A DNA stretch of 64,000 nucleotides from Paenibacillus aurantius. GTDB taxonomy: Bacteria; Bacillota; Bacilli; Paenibacillales; NBRC-103111. Positions 35,601 through 43,139 of this stretch are shown here, piece by piece. Within the stretch, counting starts at the first letter, position 1, and each line of letters begins with the position of its first letter. The stretch covers positions 1,956,001 through 2,020,000 of the forward strand of contig NZ_CP130318.1 in the NCBI RefSeq assembly GCF_032268605.1. Reading direction: 5' to 3'. The notes beneath the pieces are model-generated. The model was not told the origin of the DNA, searched no databases, and saw only the letters and a list, made by a program, of their open reading frames with translations. The position numbers were made by a program, and so were the translations under genes.

Positions 35601-38495
35601 GCGAGCTTTACGGACGAACTGAACGATTTCTCCCGGGTATTCTCGCTGTCCGATAAAGCCTCTCTGCTGTTCGATACCGGGAACCCGGCGTTTTTTGCCA
35701 ATGACAGCTCGCGTGTGAAGCGTTTCGGCACAGACGTGCCGCAATCGCTTGTCTACCAAGTGAACGATCCCGTTACGTTCTCCGCCCGTCTGCATTACCG
35801 GAACGGATTCGCCGATAAGATCAAGGCCTATGCCTCGCCGGATAACCGTACGTGGACAGCGGTCGCCCTGACTCCGGATACGCCCATCAAGAATACGGAC
35901 AACGACTGGTACCGCGCCAATTTCTCGCCAACGGGACCCCTGCCGAAGGGTACCCGGTATATAAAAATCGAGCTGGGTAACGATCCGCTCGTGTATTCGC
36001 CTCAGCTTGGCGCGGTCACCTTTACGAAATCGCCGATTTCGTATGTGCTGACGGACGAGTTGAACGATTGGAGCAAAGCCTACAAGCACTCGCTCAGCTG
36101 GGATTTCGATTCGGCTCTAGCGGAAACCTCATTTGAAGGAGACTTTTCTAGGCTCCGTGCTTCAAGTGAGGGGCAGTTCCTCGAGTACAAGGCGGAAGGG
36201 ATTATCGGATTCAAGGCAAGGCTATTCGCCAATGCGTCCTCACTGGATGGCCTAATGAGCGTGGAGGTCTCAGCGGATGAACAGAGCTGGACACCGGTTC
36301 ACCTGAACGTTGACGGGCCGGTTCCGACAGGGGACGGGATGAACAAGTTCACCGTCCTTTCCGACGGGACGCTGCCGGAGGGCTCCCTCTTCCTTCGAGT
36401 CCGGCTTGCGAAGAGCGACGCTGCCCGAACCGTGGAGCTCGGCTCCCTCGCCCTTGAATTTGGAGCGTTCACCGATCCGCTGGACACGTTCGATAATATG
36501 CTGTCTCACGGAGCGAATCTTATGTTCGAGAGAAACTCCTCCGCCTTCGAGGGAGACTTGTCGCTGCTGAAGCGCAGCGGGACGGACGTTCCGGGCGAGC
36601 TGGTTTACTACTATCCGAACATCAGCGATTTTGCGGTTCAAGCGTATGCAAGAGACGGCTTTGCCGGCAAGGTGAGTGTCTATGCCTCGCGTGATGGCAA
36701 GCAGTGGAAAGCCGTCGCGCTGACGAACGATCCGATCACCACGACGTCATCCGGCTGGAACAAGACGACGTTTCGAGGGGGTCAGAAGCTTGATCCGGGG
36801 AATGCGTATCTGAAGCTTGTTCTCAGCAATGACGCCCGTGTCTACTCGCCGATGATCTCCCGGCTGACGCTGTACCGGACCCTGGATCCCGACGGTCCGC
36901 TTCCGGACCCGGTTGTGGGACCGGCCGTGATCGTCGATCCGCTTGACGACTGGAGCAAGAGCGATTCGCATACGACAGGCTGGCAGTTCGACAGCTCGAA
37001 TGCGCCCTTATTCGGAGGCGATACGGGAAGACTGAAGCGAAGCTCCGATACGGCGCAATCGGTTATCTACCGCGCTCCCAATCTGGTCGACTTCCAGGCG
37101 ACCGTTTATCCTTGCGTCGAGCCGCCGGCCCATCCTCTTGAGCTAGACAAACAGGCAGCCCTGTTCATCTCTACTGACGGCAAGGCGTGGGCACCGGTTG
37201 CCTACACGGCCACGGAGCCTGTCGGCACCTCCTGCTGGAAACAAATAAACGTAAAGCCCAAGGACGATCTGCCGGTCGGCACCCAGTACGTCAAAATCGA
37301 GCTGGATCACGATTCTCGGGTGTATGCTCCGCAGCTGGCCGAGGTCCAGCTCATGAGCGACGGAGCCATTTCCAAGCGGATTACCGGATTCTCGCTCGGA
37401 GAGGCTCAGAACGGAGAAGCCCGGATCGACCTCAGCAGCCGCACCGTGACGGTTCACGTCAAGGCCGGAACGGACGTGCGGTCGCTTGCCCCGGCCCTCA
37501 CCACGTCGGAGAAAACGACAGCTGTTCCCGCCAGCGGCTCGGTTCAGGACTTTACGAAGCCGGTGATCTACAAAGTGACGGCAGCCGACAAAACCTCGGT
37601 CAACTGGACGGTTCAAGTTATCCTCGACTCCGATTCGGTGCCCCCGGTTACGACGGTACAGATGACGGGGAAGCGGGGGGCGGACAACTGGTATGTTACT
37701 CCGATTACGGTTGGCCTCACGGCAGAGGATGAGGCTTCGGGTGTGGACTATACGGAATACCGCCTGGATGGATCGGAATGGACGCGATATGAGGATGCGG
37801 TGACGATCGAAGCCGACGGCGCACATACGCTCGATTACCGCAGCATAGACAAAGCGGGGAATGTCGAAGCCGAGCGGCAGGAAGCGTTTCGGATGGATAG
37901 AACCGCTCCCGTGATCGATCTTGCCTCGGTAAAGGACAGCTACAATGAGGGAGAGTCCTTAACCGTAACCCATGCCGCCTATGATGCAACTTCCGGTTTA
38001 CAGTCGGTTCTCGTGCAGCTGAACGGCAGAGACATCATGCAGGATACACCTGTCCTGCTGACGAAGCCTGGCCTAAACGAAATCAGAATCACGGCGGCCG
38101 ACGCGGCCGGTCATACGATAACCCAAACGAAATCTTTTGAAGTATGGGTGCTGGGAACGGCTTCGGCAACGCCGGAAACCATCACCATCAACAACGGCGT
38201 CTTTACGATCCGGGTCGATCTCCCGGACGATTATAAGGGGACCGGTGTGAAGACGGACAGCATACGGGTGAATGGTTCCGTGATTCCCGAATCCGTTAAG
38301 GTTAAGGAGGATGCGGATCATCTGGAGCTCACCTTAAAAATCAGACGCGAATCCCTAACTCTCCCGGCGGGCCTGCAAAGCCTGGAAGTAACGGGATGGT
38401 TCGAGACCGCGGAGCCGGTTCGTTTCCACGCTGCCGCCCCTGTGACAATCCAGGTGGATAGGATGGATATTCCTATAACCGATATTGAGCGCTAA
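32694..38495 (+). CDS. Secreted multimodular PL8 polysaccharide lyase
   Basis: 1933-residue extracellular lyase that cleaves a uronic acid-containing polysaccharide by beta-elimination. ATG 32694 is chosen over TTG 32688 by its distance from GGGAGG. Signal peptide ~1-37 (ends VSAAED). The alpha/alpha toroid (~45-400) carries all PL8 active-site residues at family spacing: Asn223, His273, Tyr282, Arg336 and Arg340 (GRYLSRYDG). The central beta domain (SSRIDNYEAINYENLMGWH onward) is interrupted at ~505-655 by a ~140-residue module, and four more copies of that module follow at ~972-1555. Ig-like and OmpL47-like repeats end the protein (~1562-1830). Hyaluronate, chondroitin and xanthan lyases all belong here; GH88 in the locus supports a glucuronic acid substrate, but which one is open. 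Confidence 0.9.
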   Translation: MISRISLGPRLRMILHLMLVLVVAASYVPIGPSSKVSAAEDEFGGLIAKWSANFTGGAGIDTADPDVAANIVKTTSTAQRIWDEMNKAADRTYLFSDLATQYPNQHITDSYSRIRSMAVAYATEGSELYHNKALLADMMSALEWMNTNWYNDKTPYGTQSTDNNWFVWEIGAPWALEDTMALLYDRLSPDQLSRYTSAIRHWVVTPKDTGTSMGQRWGNSGANLAWKSLIWSQLGILTKDGAVIGQGRDALGPLFTFVASGDGFYEDGSFIQHGAHPYTSGYGLSNLSSSVDLIYLLGNTQWAIDSSKSTIIKEWIYRSYEPLIFRNRLFDNLAGRYLSRYDGADGVSSIMVPAYKVADMLKGTPDEIRLKSFIKYLVTSDAKFDFSKRDLFFNTKIKALVNDPSVPVRPELSLYKPFPRMDRFSWLRPNAAFSVGMSSSRIDNYEAINYENLMGWHVNDGRTSLYTGDPNQFGDYYWATVDKYRLPGITVEAVHPDDVDSPQIGQVTINTNGSVLTDDLANADNLYRYTNNWQFVNDPLGGDTNRLKRKDDTLEYVMYNKPNISAFEAVVYTLNNRPLDGGIKLFYSSDNQDWKGAAVVLGSPSPIEGSRWSRVSVRPASPLPAGTNFIKLEFPSTESPESRLTGENWVGGTEMDDLYGISGMQLHPVDETLKAKKSWFLFDDEIVSLGSDITGGDGNTVESIVENRKLNAAGDNALTVNGTVKPASLGWSESLPGTHWIYLAGNGSGSDVGYYFPGGADLKALREARTGSPAEISHSGSDDTTAYTRNYAAFWYDHGRSPGAEGSPAGSYAYTILPNRTAGEVEAYADAPDIEVVENTADAQAVRETTLNLLGINFWKDQIKQVGTVKVNRKASVMVKENGDQTLDVSISDPTQANSGTIDVEIAKAANPNSGWLSDPAISVYQTSPTIRFQVNVNGAKGQTFKAKFNLGSDVWPQQPPAPEPPKEPASFTDELNDFSRVFSLSDKASLLFDTGNPAFFANDSSRVKRFGTDVPQSLVYQVNDPVTFSARLHYRNGFADKIKAYASPDNRTWTAVALTPDTPIKNTDNDWYRANFSPTGPLPKGTRYIKIELGNDPLVYSPQLGAVTFTKSPISYVLTDELNDWSKAYKHSLSWDFDSALAETSFEGDFSRLRASSEGQFLEYKAEGIIGFKARLFANASSLDGLMSVEVSADEQSWTPVHLNVDGPVPTGDGMNKFTVLSDGTLPEGSLFLRVRLAKSDAARTVELGSLALEFGAFTDPLDTFDNMLSHGANLMFERNSSAFEGDLSLLKRSGTDVPGELVYYYPNISDFAVQAYARDGFAGKVSVYASRDGKQWKAVALTNDPITTTSSGWNKTTFRGGQKLDPGNAYLKLVLSNDARVYSPMISRLTLYRTLDPDGPLPDPVVGPAVIVDPLDDWSKSDSHTTGWQFDSSNAPLFGGDTGRLKRSSDTAQSVIYRAPNLVDFQATVYPCVEPPAHPLELDKQAALFISTDGKAWAPVAYTATEPVGTSCWKQINVKPKDDLPVGTQYVKIELDHDSRVYAPQLAEVQLMSDGAISKRITGFSLGEAQNGEARIDLSSRTVTVHVKAGTDVRSLAPALTTSEKTTAVPASGSVQDFTKPVIYKVTAADKTSVNWTVQVILDSDSVPPVTTVQMTGKRGADNWYVTPITVGLTAEDEASGVDYTEYRLDGSEWTRYEDAVTIEADGAHTLDYRSIDKAGNVEAERQEAFRMDRTAPVIDLASVKDSYNEGESLTVTHAAYDATSGLQSVLVQLNGRDIMQDTPVLLTKPGLNEIRITAADAAGHTITQTKSFEVWVLGTASATPETITINNGVFTIRVDLPDDYKGTGVKTDSIRVNGSVIPESVKVKEDADHLELTLKIRRESLTLPAGLQSLEVTGWFETAEPVRFHAAAPVTIQVDRMDIPITDIER

Positions 38496-38501
38496 AATAC
38501 T

Positions 38502-38539
38502 AAAGCCGTCCTGACGACTGAGTCGTTAGGACGGCTTTT
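38502..38539. terminator. Bidirectional intrinsic terminator
   Basis: AAAGCCGTCCTGACGACT and AGTCGTTAGGACGGCTTT form an 18-base stem with one G-U pair, flanked by A and T. It lies between the convergent PL8 and GntR-fusion genes. Confidence 0.9.
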
Positions 38540-38547
38540 CTCATGAA

Positions 38548-39936
38548 TCAGCTTTTCCCCTCCCTATAGATCTGGCGGAACAAGGAGTCCAGCTCGGCCG
38601 GCTCCTCCAGACCGAGCCAGAAAAGATCCATGTCGGCATCCAGATCAAACGCTTGGTGGAGATCGGAAAAAAGCTCCGTTTCGAAATAATTTTCCTCCAT
38701 CTGATGCTCCAAAGCATTCACCTGCGACAAGTAGTCAGAGGAGTGAATGGCTTCGTTAACCGGCCGGATGACCGACAGGTAAGGGGTTCCTTCCGCTATT
38801 TTAGCTTGAACGGCCGGTGACAGGGCGGTTAGGATAAAGGACCTGGCCAGCTCCTTTTTCCGTGCGGCCTCGGGAATCATGAACCCGTTGGAGCGCAGGA
38901 TGGTCGCGTTGATGGGACCGAACGGAAGGGGCGCATACCCGATGTCGAAGGCCATTTTATCCTGGGTCCAGTGGGACACCTCATAGCCGGTTGCCAGAAC
39001 CATGGCGGCTTTGCCGTAGAAGAACGGATTTCGTTCGTGGGCGAGACGGTAGAGCAGACCCCAGCGCTTCCGGTGAATCAAGTCCTGAAGAAACTCCAGC
39101 GAGGACGAAATGGTCCGGGACAGCTCCTCCTCGTTCCGGACTTGCTTTAATCCGTTCTGGAGGGCAACGACCGGCCAGCGCAGCGTTTTCGGCATAATGG
39201 CGAACCCGTATTGACGAATGATCCCTTTATCATCCGCGAGGGTTAGCCTTTGGGCGGCATCCAGGAAAACCTCCAGAGACCAGTCCTTTCCCGGAAGGGG
39301 AACCCCGGAGCGCTCGAACAATGGCCGGTTGTAGACCAGATGAACGGTAGTAAACATAATGGGGGCCGCCTTAATGTGCCCATCGACGGTGAAGCGATCG
39401 ACTAATTTCGGATAGAGCCGCTCCAAGGAAGACGATAAGGTAAGGTCAAGATCCTCATAAGCCGAATTATTGGAGATTTCGGGGAAATGCATATCCGACA
39501 GCAAGATAAGGTCGGGGATAATCCCCATCTCCATATACTTCTTGATGGATTGCAAGAAGCTTACATTATAAGGCAAGCTGTATACCTTGACCTCCACATT
39601 CGGATAACGGACCTTATATTCCTGGATAAGCGAAGGGAGGATGGTGTCCACGAACGTGGCCGGAGTAGGCGCAAAGATATGCAGCGTTTGGGACGGGGAG
39701 CGGTCGATGACAAGCTCGGGATTGACGATCGTTCCTTGACCGTTCTTCTTAATGACCAGGTTGTCGTTAACCAATTGCTCCAACGCCTTGCGTACCGAAT
39801 TGCGGCTTAACTCGTAATGCCGGCACAGGTCGGATTCCGACATCAAAAAAGAACCGGGTTCGATCAAGCCGGACAGGATTTGCTCTTTCAGGTTGTTATA
39901 AAACTTTAAATAAACGAACTCATTCTCTCTTTTCAT
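38548..39936 (-). CDS. GntR-type DNA-binding domain fused to a solute-binding-protein domain
   Basis: 462 residues. The N-terminal GntR winged helix (~5-72, SESDLCRHYELSRNSVRKAL, VIKKNGQGTIV) is joined to a ~370-residue family-1 extracellular solute-binding fold (~85-450: PSLIQEYKVRYPNVEVKVYS, PIMFTTVHLVYNRPLFERSG, GYAPLPFG). It lacks a signal peptide and lipobox, so the binding fold works in the cytoplasm as ligand sensor. It is divergent from the 40230 gene. The promoters at 40002 and 42919 both carry a GTAT-N7-ATAC palindrome over +1 and are its likely targets. The usual GntR effector domains (FCD, UTRA) are absent. Confidence 0.85.
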   Translation of the reverse strand: MKRENEFVYLKFYNNLKEQILSGLIEPGSFLMSESDLCRHYELSRNSVRKALEQLVNDNLVIKKNGQGTIVNPELVIDRSPSQTLHIFAPTPATFVDTILPSLIQEYKVRYPNVEVKVYSLPYNVSFLQSIKKYMEMGIIPDLILLSDMHFPEISNNSAYEDLDLTLSSSLERLYPKLVDRFTVDGHIKAAPIMFTTVHLVYNRPLFERSGVPLPGKDWSLEVFLDAAQRLTLADDKGIIRQYGFAIMPKTLRWPVVALQNGLKQVRNEEELSRTISSSLEFLQDLIHRKRWGLLYRLAHERNPFFYGKAAMVLATGYEVSHWTQDKMAFDIGYAPLPFGPINATILRSNGFMIPEAARKKELARSFILTALSPAVQAKIAEGTPYLSVIRPVNEAIHSSDYLSQVNALEHQMEENYFETELFSDLHQAFDLDADMDLFWLGLEEPAELDSLFRQIYREGKS

Positions 39937-40001
39937 CCTTGCTTACTCCCCTGATTAATGTGATAAGACGGACAAATTAAATGAAAGGTAGGATAAAAGG
40001 A

Positions 40002-40049
40002 TTGTCAAGCACCTAACCTCCATCTATAATGATGGTATAGGTTAGATAC
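40002..40049 (+). promoter_or_regulatory. Sigma-A promoter with GntR-type operator, upstream copy
   Basis: TTGTCA (40002-40007) and TATAAT (40025-40030) are 17 bases apart. The palindrome GTAT-AGGTTAG-ATAC (40035-40049) follows at once and spans the expected +1, so binding there would block transcription. The complement of the -35 reads TTGACA, overlapping a possible divergent -35 for the GntR-fusion gene. The leader to the start codon is about 190 bases. Confidence 0.7.
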
Positions 40050-40114
40050 AGCTAAAGAATAGGTCGAGATACATACCTCTTTTATACCTCAAATTATCTA
40101 AAGATTCAACATCT

Positions 40115-40128
40115 TGCAAACGCTAACG
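40115..40128 (+). promoter_or_regulatory. cre-like site in the 5' leader
   Basis: TGCAAACGCTAACG, preceded by T, matches the loose cre consensus except at the last base. It lies about 80 bases downstream of the promoter start point, where CcpA could act as a roadblock. Confidence 0.35.
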
Positions 40129-40229
40129 ATTTCATCCGCGCCCGTTGTAAGCAGCCCGTCCCATTAAGCATCCAGATTTTACTCTTATAAAGGCAAGTGA
40201 TTTCTTTATGGAGAGAAGGAGGAGTTTAG

Positions 40230-42779
40230 GTGAACGGAAATAGCGCAAAGGAAAACAGGATCTTCCGAAAATGGGCCGTCCCGATAATGTCGGTTCTATT
40301 GGCGTTCTCCGGCATGGGGTACAGGGCTTCCGCATCGGATACCCCTGTCAGCAATTTCGGCTTTGAGCAAGCTCTTGCTGACTGGACCAAGTTTGTGGAC
40401 AAGGACAATGGAAACGACCTGGACGAGCAGGGCAGCAGGATCGAAGTGACAGATCGTCAAGCGAGCGAGGGGGAGCACAGCGTTCGAATTTACGACGCCA
40501 AAAAATCCCGGGCGATCGGATTGGAGAGCGGGAAGCTGGAAGCGGAAGCGGGCACGGCTTATGTGGTCTTTGCCGATGTTCGGGTCGAGAGCGGAGATGC
40601 CGAATTGTCGGTCCGGTTTTATGACGGCAGCGACCGGATGCTTGTAGAATCGTCTATGACCGCCTCTCCTTCGGAATCGTGGAAAACCATTCAGGCCAAT
40701 GGGACAGCCCCTGCAGGAGTATCTTATGCGAAAATCCTGCTGCATTCCAGCAAATCTAATGAGGGAACAGCTTATTGGGACCATGTCCGGTTTGCGAAGG
40801 ATTACACCAATCTGGGCGTACAGGTGGGGAGCGCGGCACCCCTGGGGGCCACCTTTGGAGCGGGAGCCCATGAGAACCTGATTTATTCGGTTATTACGGG
40901 CAATGCAAACGATCGTCCCATCATGCAAGTGATCGATGCGAATACCGAAAAGGTGACGGCAAGCGAAGCCTTACCGGGTGCGAGCGTGAATCCTACCGGT
41001 GCCTGGGCAGCAACGACGGCTACGGACGGAACGATTTACCTAGGTACCTATCCCAACGGCAGATTGTACAAGTACGTGGAGGGAGAGTCGTGCATCACGG
41101 ATCTGGGCCAGCCTTTGCCAGGGGAATCTTACGTCTTCGATCTCGCGGCGGGTAATAACGGTAAGGTCTATGGCGGTTCTTACGGAAGAGCGGGCTTCTT
41201 TGAGTATGATCCGGCTGCAGGGGCCAAACAGATTGGGGGCTTTCCCTTCTACCAGCCCCCGGGACAAACGTATAAGTATCTCCGGGCCTTGGCCCATGAC
41301 AAGGAGCGCAACGTTTCTTATTTGGCTATGGGACCTAACGCCTCCGTCATTCGATACGACCATGCCACCGGCCAAATGGACGATATTTTACCTGCTAAAT
41401 ACAAATCCATTACGCTGGCCGGTACGGTGGATTTTACAGGCGACCGTGTCTTTGTGGCGATCGGCGGGTATATGATGGCTTTGCGGGTGGATGTCGGCCC
41501 GGATGGAACGGTCACTTCGACGGAGGAGATGTCGACGACGGGCACCGCTCCTCGTGTATCGCCGGAGAATAACGGAAGGGTGTACTTCACCAAGGGGAAC
41601 CAATTGACCCGTTACGACATTGCGTCGAAGCAAGTAACGGATCTGGGGCTTTCCATTCCGGGGCGGATTCAGCGTTACGGCTGGGTAACGTTACAGGATC
41701 AGGCGAATTATCCGGGAAAAACGCTTGTCGCTCTGTCGGACGGAAACTATGAGACGAACCTCATCAAATACAACCCGCAAAACGGGGCGTTCCATGTTTC
41801 GCGCGTTGAAGGTTCCCCGCGTATAGCCGGGGCGATTAATATGATCGGGGCTGGGCCTGACGGCCAGATCTATACCAGCGCTTACTTGTACGGGGGGTTA
41901 GGCGTCTACCATCCGTTCGGCGGGGATTCCAACGACAACCAGCCGGAGCACATTTATGCACCGATCAGCCAAATTGATAAAATGGAATCCGCGGGCGGCA
42001 AGCTATATCTTGGCACCTACCCCGGAGGAGGGCTGTATGAGTACGATCCTAAGCAGCCTTGGAGTCCGGGGGTCAATCCCAAGCTCTTGATCAACTCGGG
42101 CACCTACCAGCAGGACAGGCCGAAAGCGATCGCTTACGGGCACAATCGGGTATTCATGGGGACGGCCGGTACCACCGGATCCAGACCGGGAGCCTTGTCG
42201 GTCTATGATTACACGACAGGCACCGCTGCCGTCCATAAGGATATCGTAAAGGATCAGAGCATTATATCCCTTGCCTATTATAAAGGTCTTTTGTACGGCG
42301 GATCCACGATCCGGGGCGGCTACTCAAGCACGCCGTCACAGACCGAAGCCAAGCTGTTCGTGTATGATCCGGTAACCCAGACGAAGACGGCCGAATACAG
42401 CCTGCCGGCCATAGAAGGCGGGAGGAAGCTGACCGCGATTACGGAACTGAAGGCCATAGACGGGAAATTGTGGGGCTTCGCGGAAGGCTACCTGTTTGTG
42501 TTCGATCCGGAATCCCGTGCGTTCGAGTACTTCGCTGAGAAGTTTCCGGATGTGTTGCTCCCGGAAGGGAATTATCGGGATGCCGACCTCGTTGCCGTTG
42601 AGAAGGACCCGAACTCCCTATATGGAACGATTGGCAGCAAGTATTTATTTAAAATTAATAAAGCGGACAAAGCGATAACGATTCTGCGGTCCGACGGTGC
42701 GGATATGCTGGCGGCCGACCCGATCGGCAACCTGTATTTTAAACATAACGATACTCAATTGTGGAGATATTCCTTTTGA
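40230..42779 (+). CDS. Secreted propeller-like protein with N-terminal jelly-roll domain
   Basis: 849 residues, function unknown. GTG 40230 follows AAGGAGGAG. Signal peptide ~1-36 (YRASASD). Residues ~40-200 resemble a CBM4/9-type carbohydrate-binding jelly roll (NFGFEQALADWTKF, YWDHVRF). The rest is a beta-propeller-like repeat region with blades of the form YLGTYPNGRLYKY, VYGGSYGRAGFFEYDPAA and LYLGTYPGGGLYEYDP, plus PWSPGVNP. It is related to the proteins at 44704 and 52121 but is the only one with a signal peptide, so it would work outside the cell on the polymer. It may be a lyase, hydrolase or binding protein; no catalytic motif is recognised. Confidence 0.75.
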   Translation: MNGNSAKENRIFRKWAVPIMSVLLAFSGMGYRASASDTPVSNFGFEQALADWTKFVDKDNGNDLDEQGSRIEVTDRQASEGEHSVRIYDAKKSRAIGLESGKLEAEAGTAYVVFADVRVESGDAELSVRFYDGSDRMLVESSMTASPSESWKTIQANGTAPAGVSYAKILLHSSKSNEGTAYWDHVRFAKDYTNLGVQVGSAAPLGATFGAGAHENLIYSVITGNANDRPIMQVIDANTEKVTASEALPGASVNPTGAWAATTATDGTIYLGTYPNGRLYKYVEGESCITDLGQPLPGESYVFDLAAGNNGKVYGGSYGRAGFFEYDPAAGAKQIGGFPFYQPPGQTYKYLRALAHDKERNVSYLAMGPNASVIRYDHATGQMDDILPAKYKSITLAGTVDFTGDRVFVAIGGYMMALRVDVGPDGTVTSTEEMSTTGTAPRVSPENNGRVYFTKGNQLTRYDIASKQVTDLGLSIPGRIQRYGWVTLQDQANYPGKTLVALSDGNYETNLIKYNPQNGAFHVSRVEGSPRIAGAINMIGAGPDGQIYTSAYLYGGLGVYHPFGGDSNDNQPEHIYAPISQIDKMESAGGKLYLGTYPGGGLYEYDPKQPWSPGVNPKLLINSGTYQQDRPKAIAYGHNRVFMGTAGTTGSRPGALSVYDYTTGTAAVHKDIVKDQSIISLAYYKGLLYGGSTIRGGYSSTPSQTEAKLFVYDPVTQTKTAEYSLPAIEGGRKLTAITELKAIDGKLWGFAEGYLFVFDPESRAFEYFAEKFPDVLLPEGNYRDADLVAVEKDPNSLYGTIGSKYLFKINKADKAITILRSDGADMLAADPIGNLYFKHNDTQLWRYSF

Positions 42780-42789
42780 TCTGGTTGTT

Positions 42790-42818
42790 AAGGGCTTGCC
42801 TTTCCGGCAGGCCCTTTG
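42790..42818 (+). terminator. Hairpin after the secreted propeller gene
   Basis: AAGGGC-T-TGCC and GGCA-G-GCCCTT pair over TTTCC, followed by a short T stretch. It is a weak intrinsic terminator. Confidence 0.55.
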
Positions 42819-42918
42819 CATTAGACCAAGGCAAACGAGCAGAGGCCGCCATCTGATCTCCAATAATGGGGCCGTTTCTTTTGGTTGGAGGCGAACCCAA
42901 AATATTTTTAAAAAAAGA

Positions 42919-42966
42919 TTGTCAATTATTAATCCTCCCCCTATAATGTCGGTATAGGTAAGATAC
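42919..42966 (+). promoter_or_regulatory. Sigma-A promoter with GntR-type operator, downstream copy
   Basis: TTGTCA (42919-42924), a 17-base spacer, TATAAT (42942-42947) and GTAT-AGGTAAG-ATAC (42952-42966) repeat the organisation at 40002 with the same spacings. Similarity continues about 75 bases into the leader. The whole gene-free stretch 42780-43139 holds only the hairpin, this promoter and the leader. Confidence 0.7.
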
Positions 42967-43085
42967 AGCAGTAGAACAGGTGAAAGTACATAACCTCATT
43001 TTTATCTCCAACGATCTTAAGAATCAACTTCTTTCGAAGGCCCCCTCTGTCCAGTCTACTTCCAAGCTCTCAAAACCCACACAAA

Positions 43086-43099
43086 TTAAAGCGCTTACT
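43086..43099 (+). promoter_or_regulatory. cre-like site in the 5' leader
   Basis: TTAAAGCGCTTACT differs from a good cre (TGAAAGCGCTTACA) at two positions, while keeping the AAGCGCTT core. It lies in the leader of the 43140 gene, like the one at 40115. Confidence 0.35.
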
Positions 43100-43139
43100 T
43101 TCTTGAATCCACTATGTATTCCAGAAAAGGGGAAGCGAT

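Noticed and set aside
35007-36089. 360-codon open frame on the minus strand
   Set aside because: It is antisense to the PL8 accessory modules and has no independent support.
42780-43139. Riboswitch in the 360-base gene-free stretch
   Set aside because: I find a hairpin, a promoter, an operator palindrome and a cre-like site, but no known riboswitch core.
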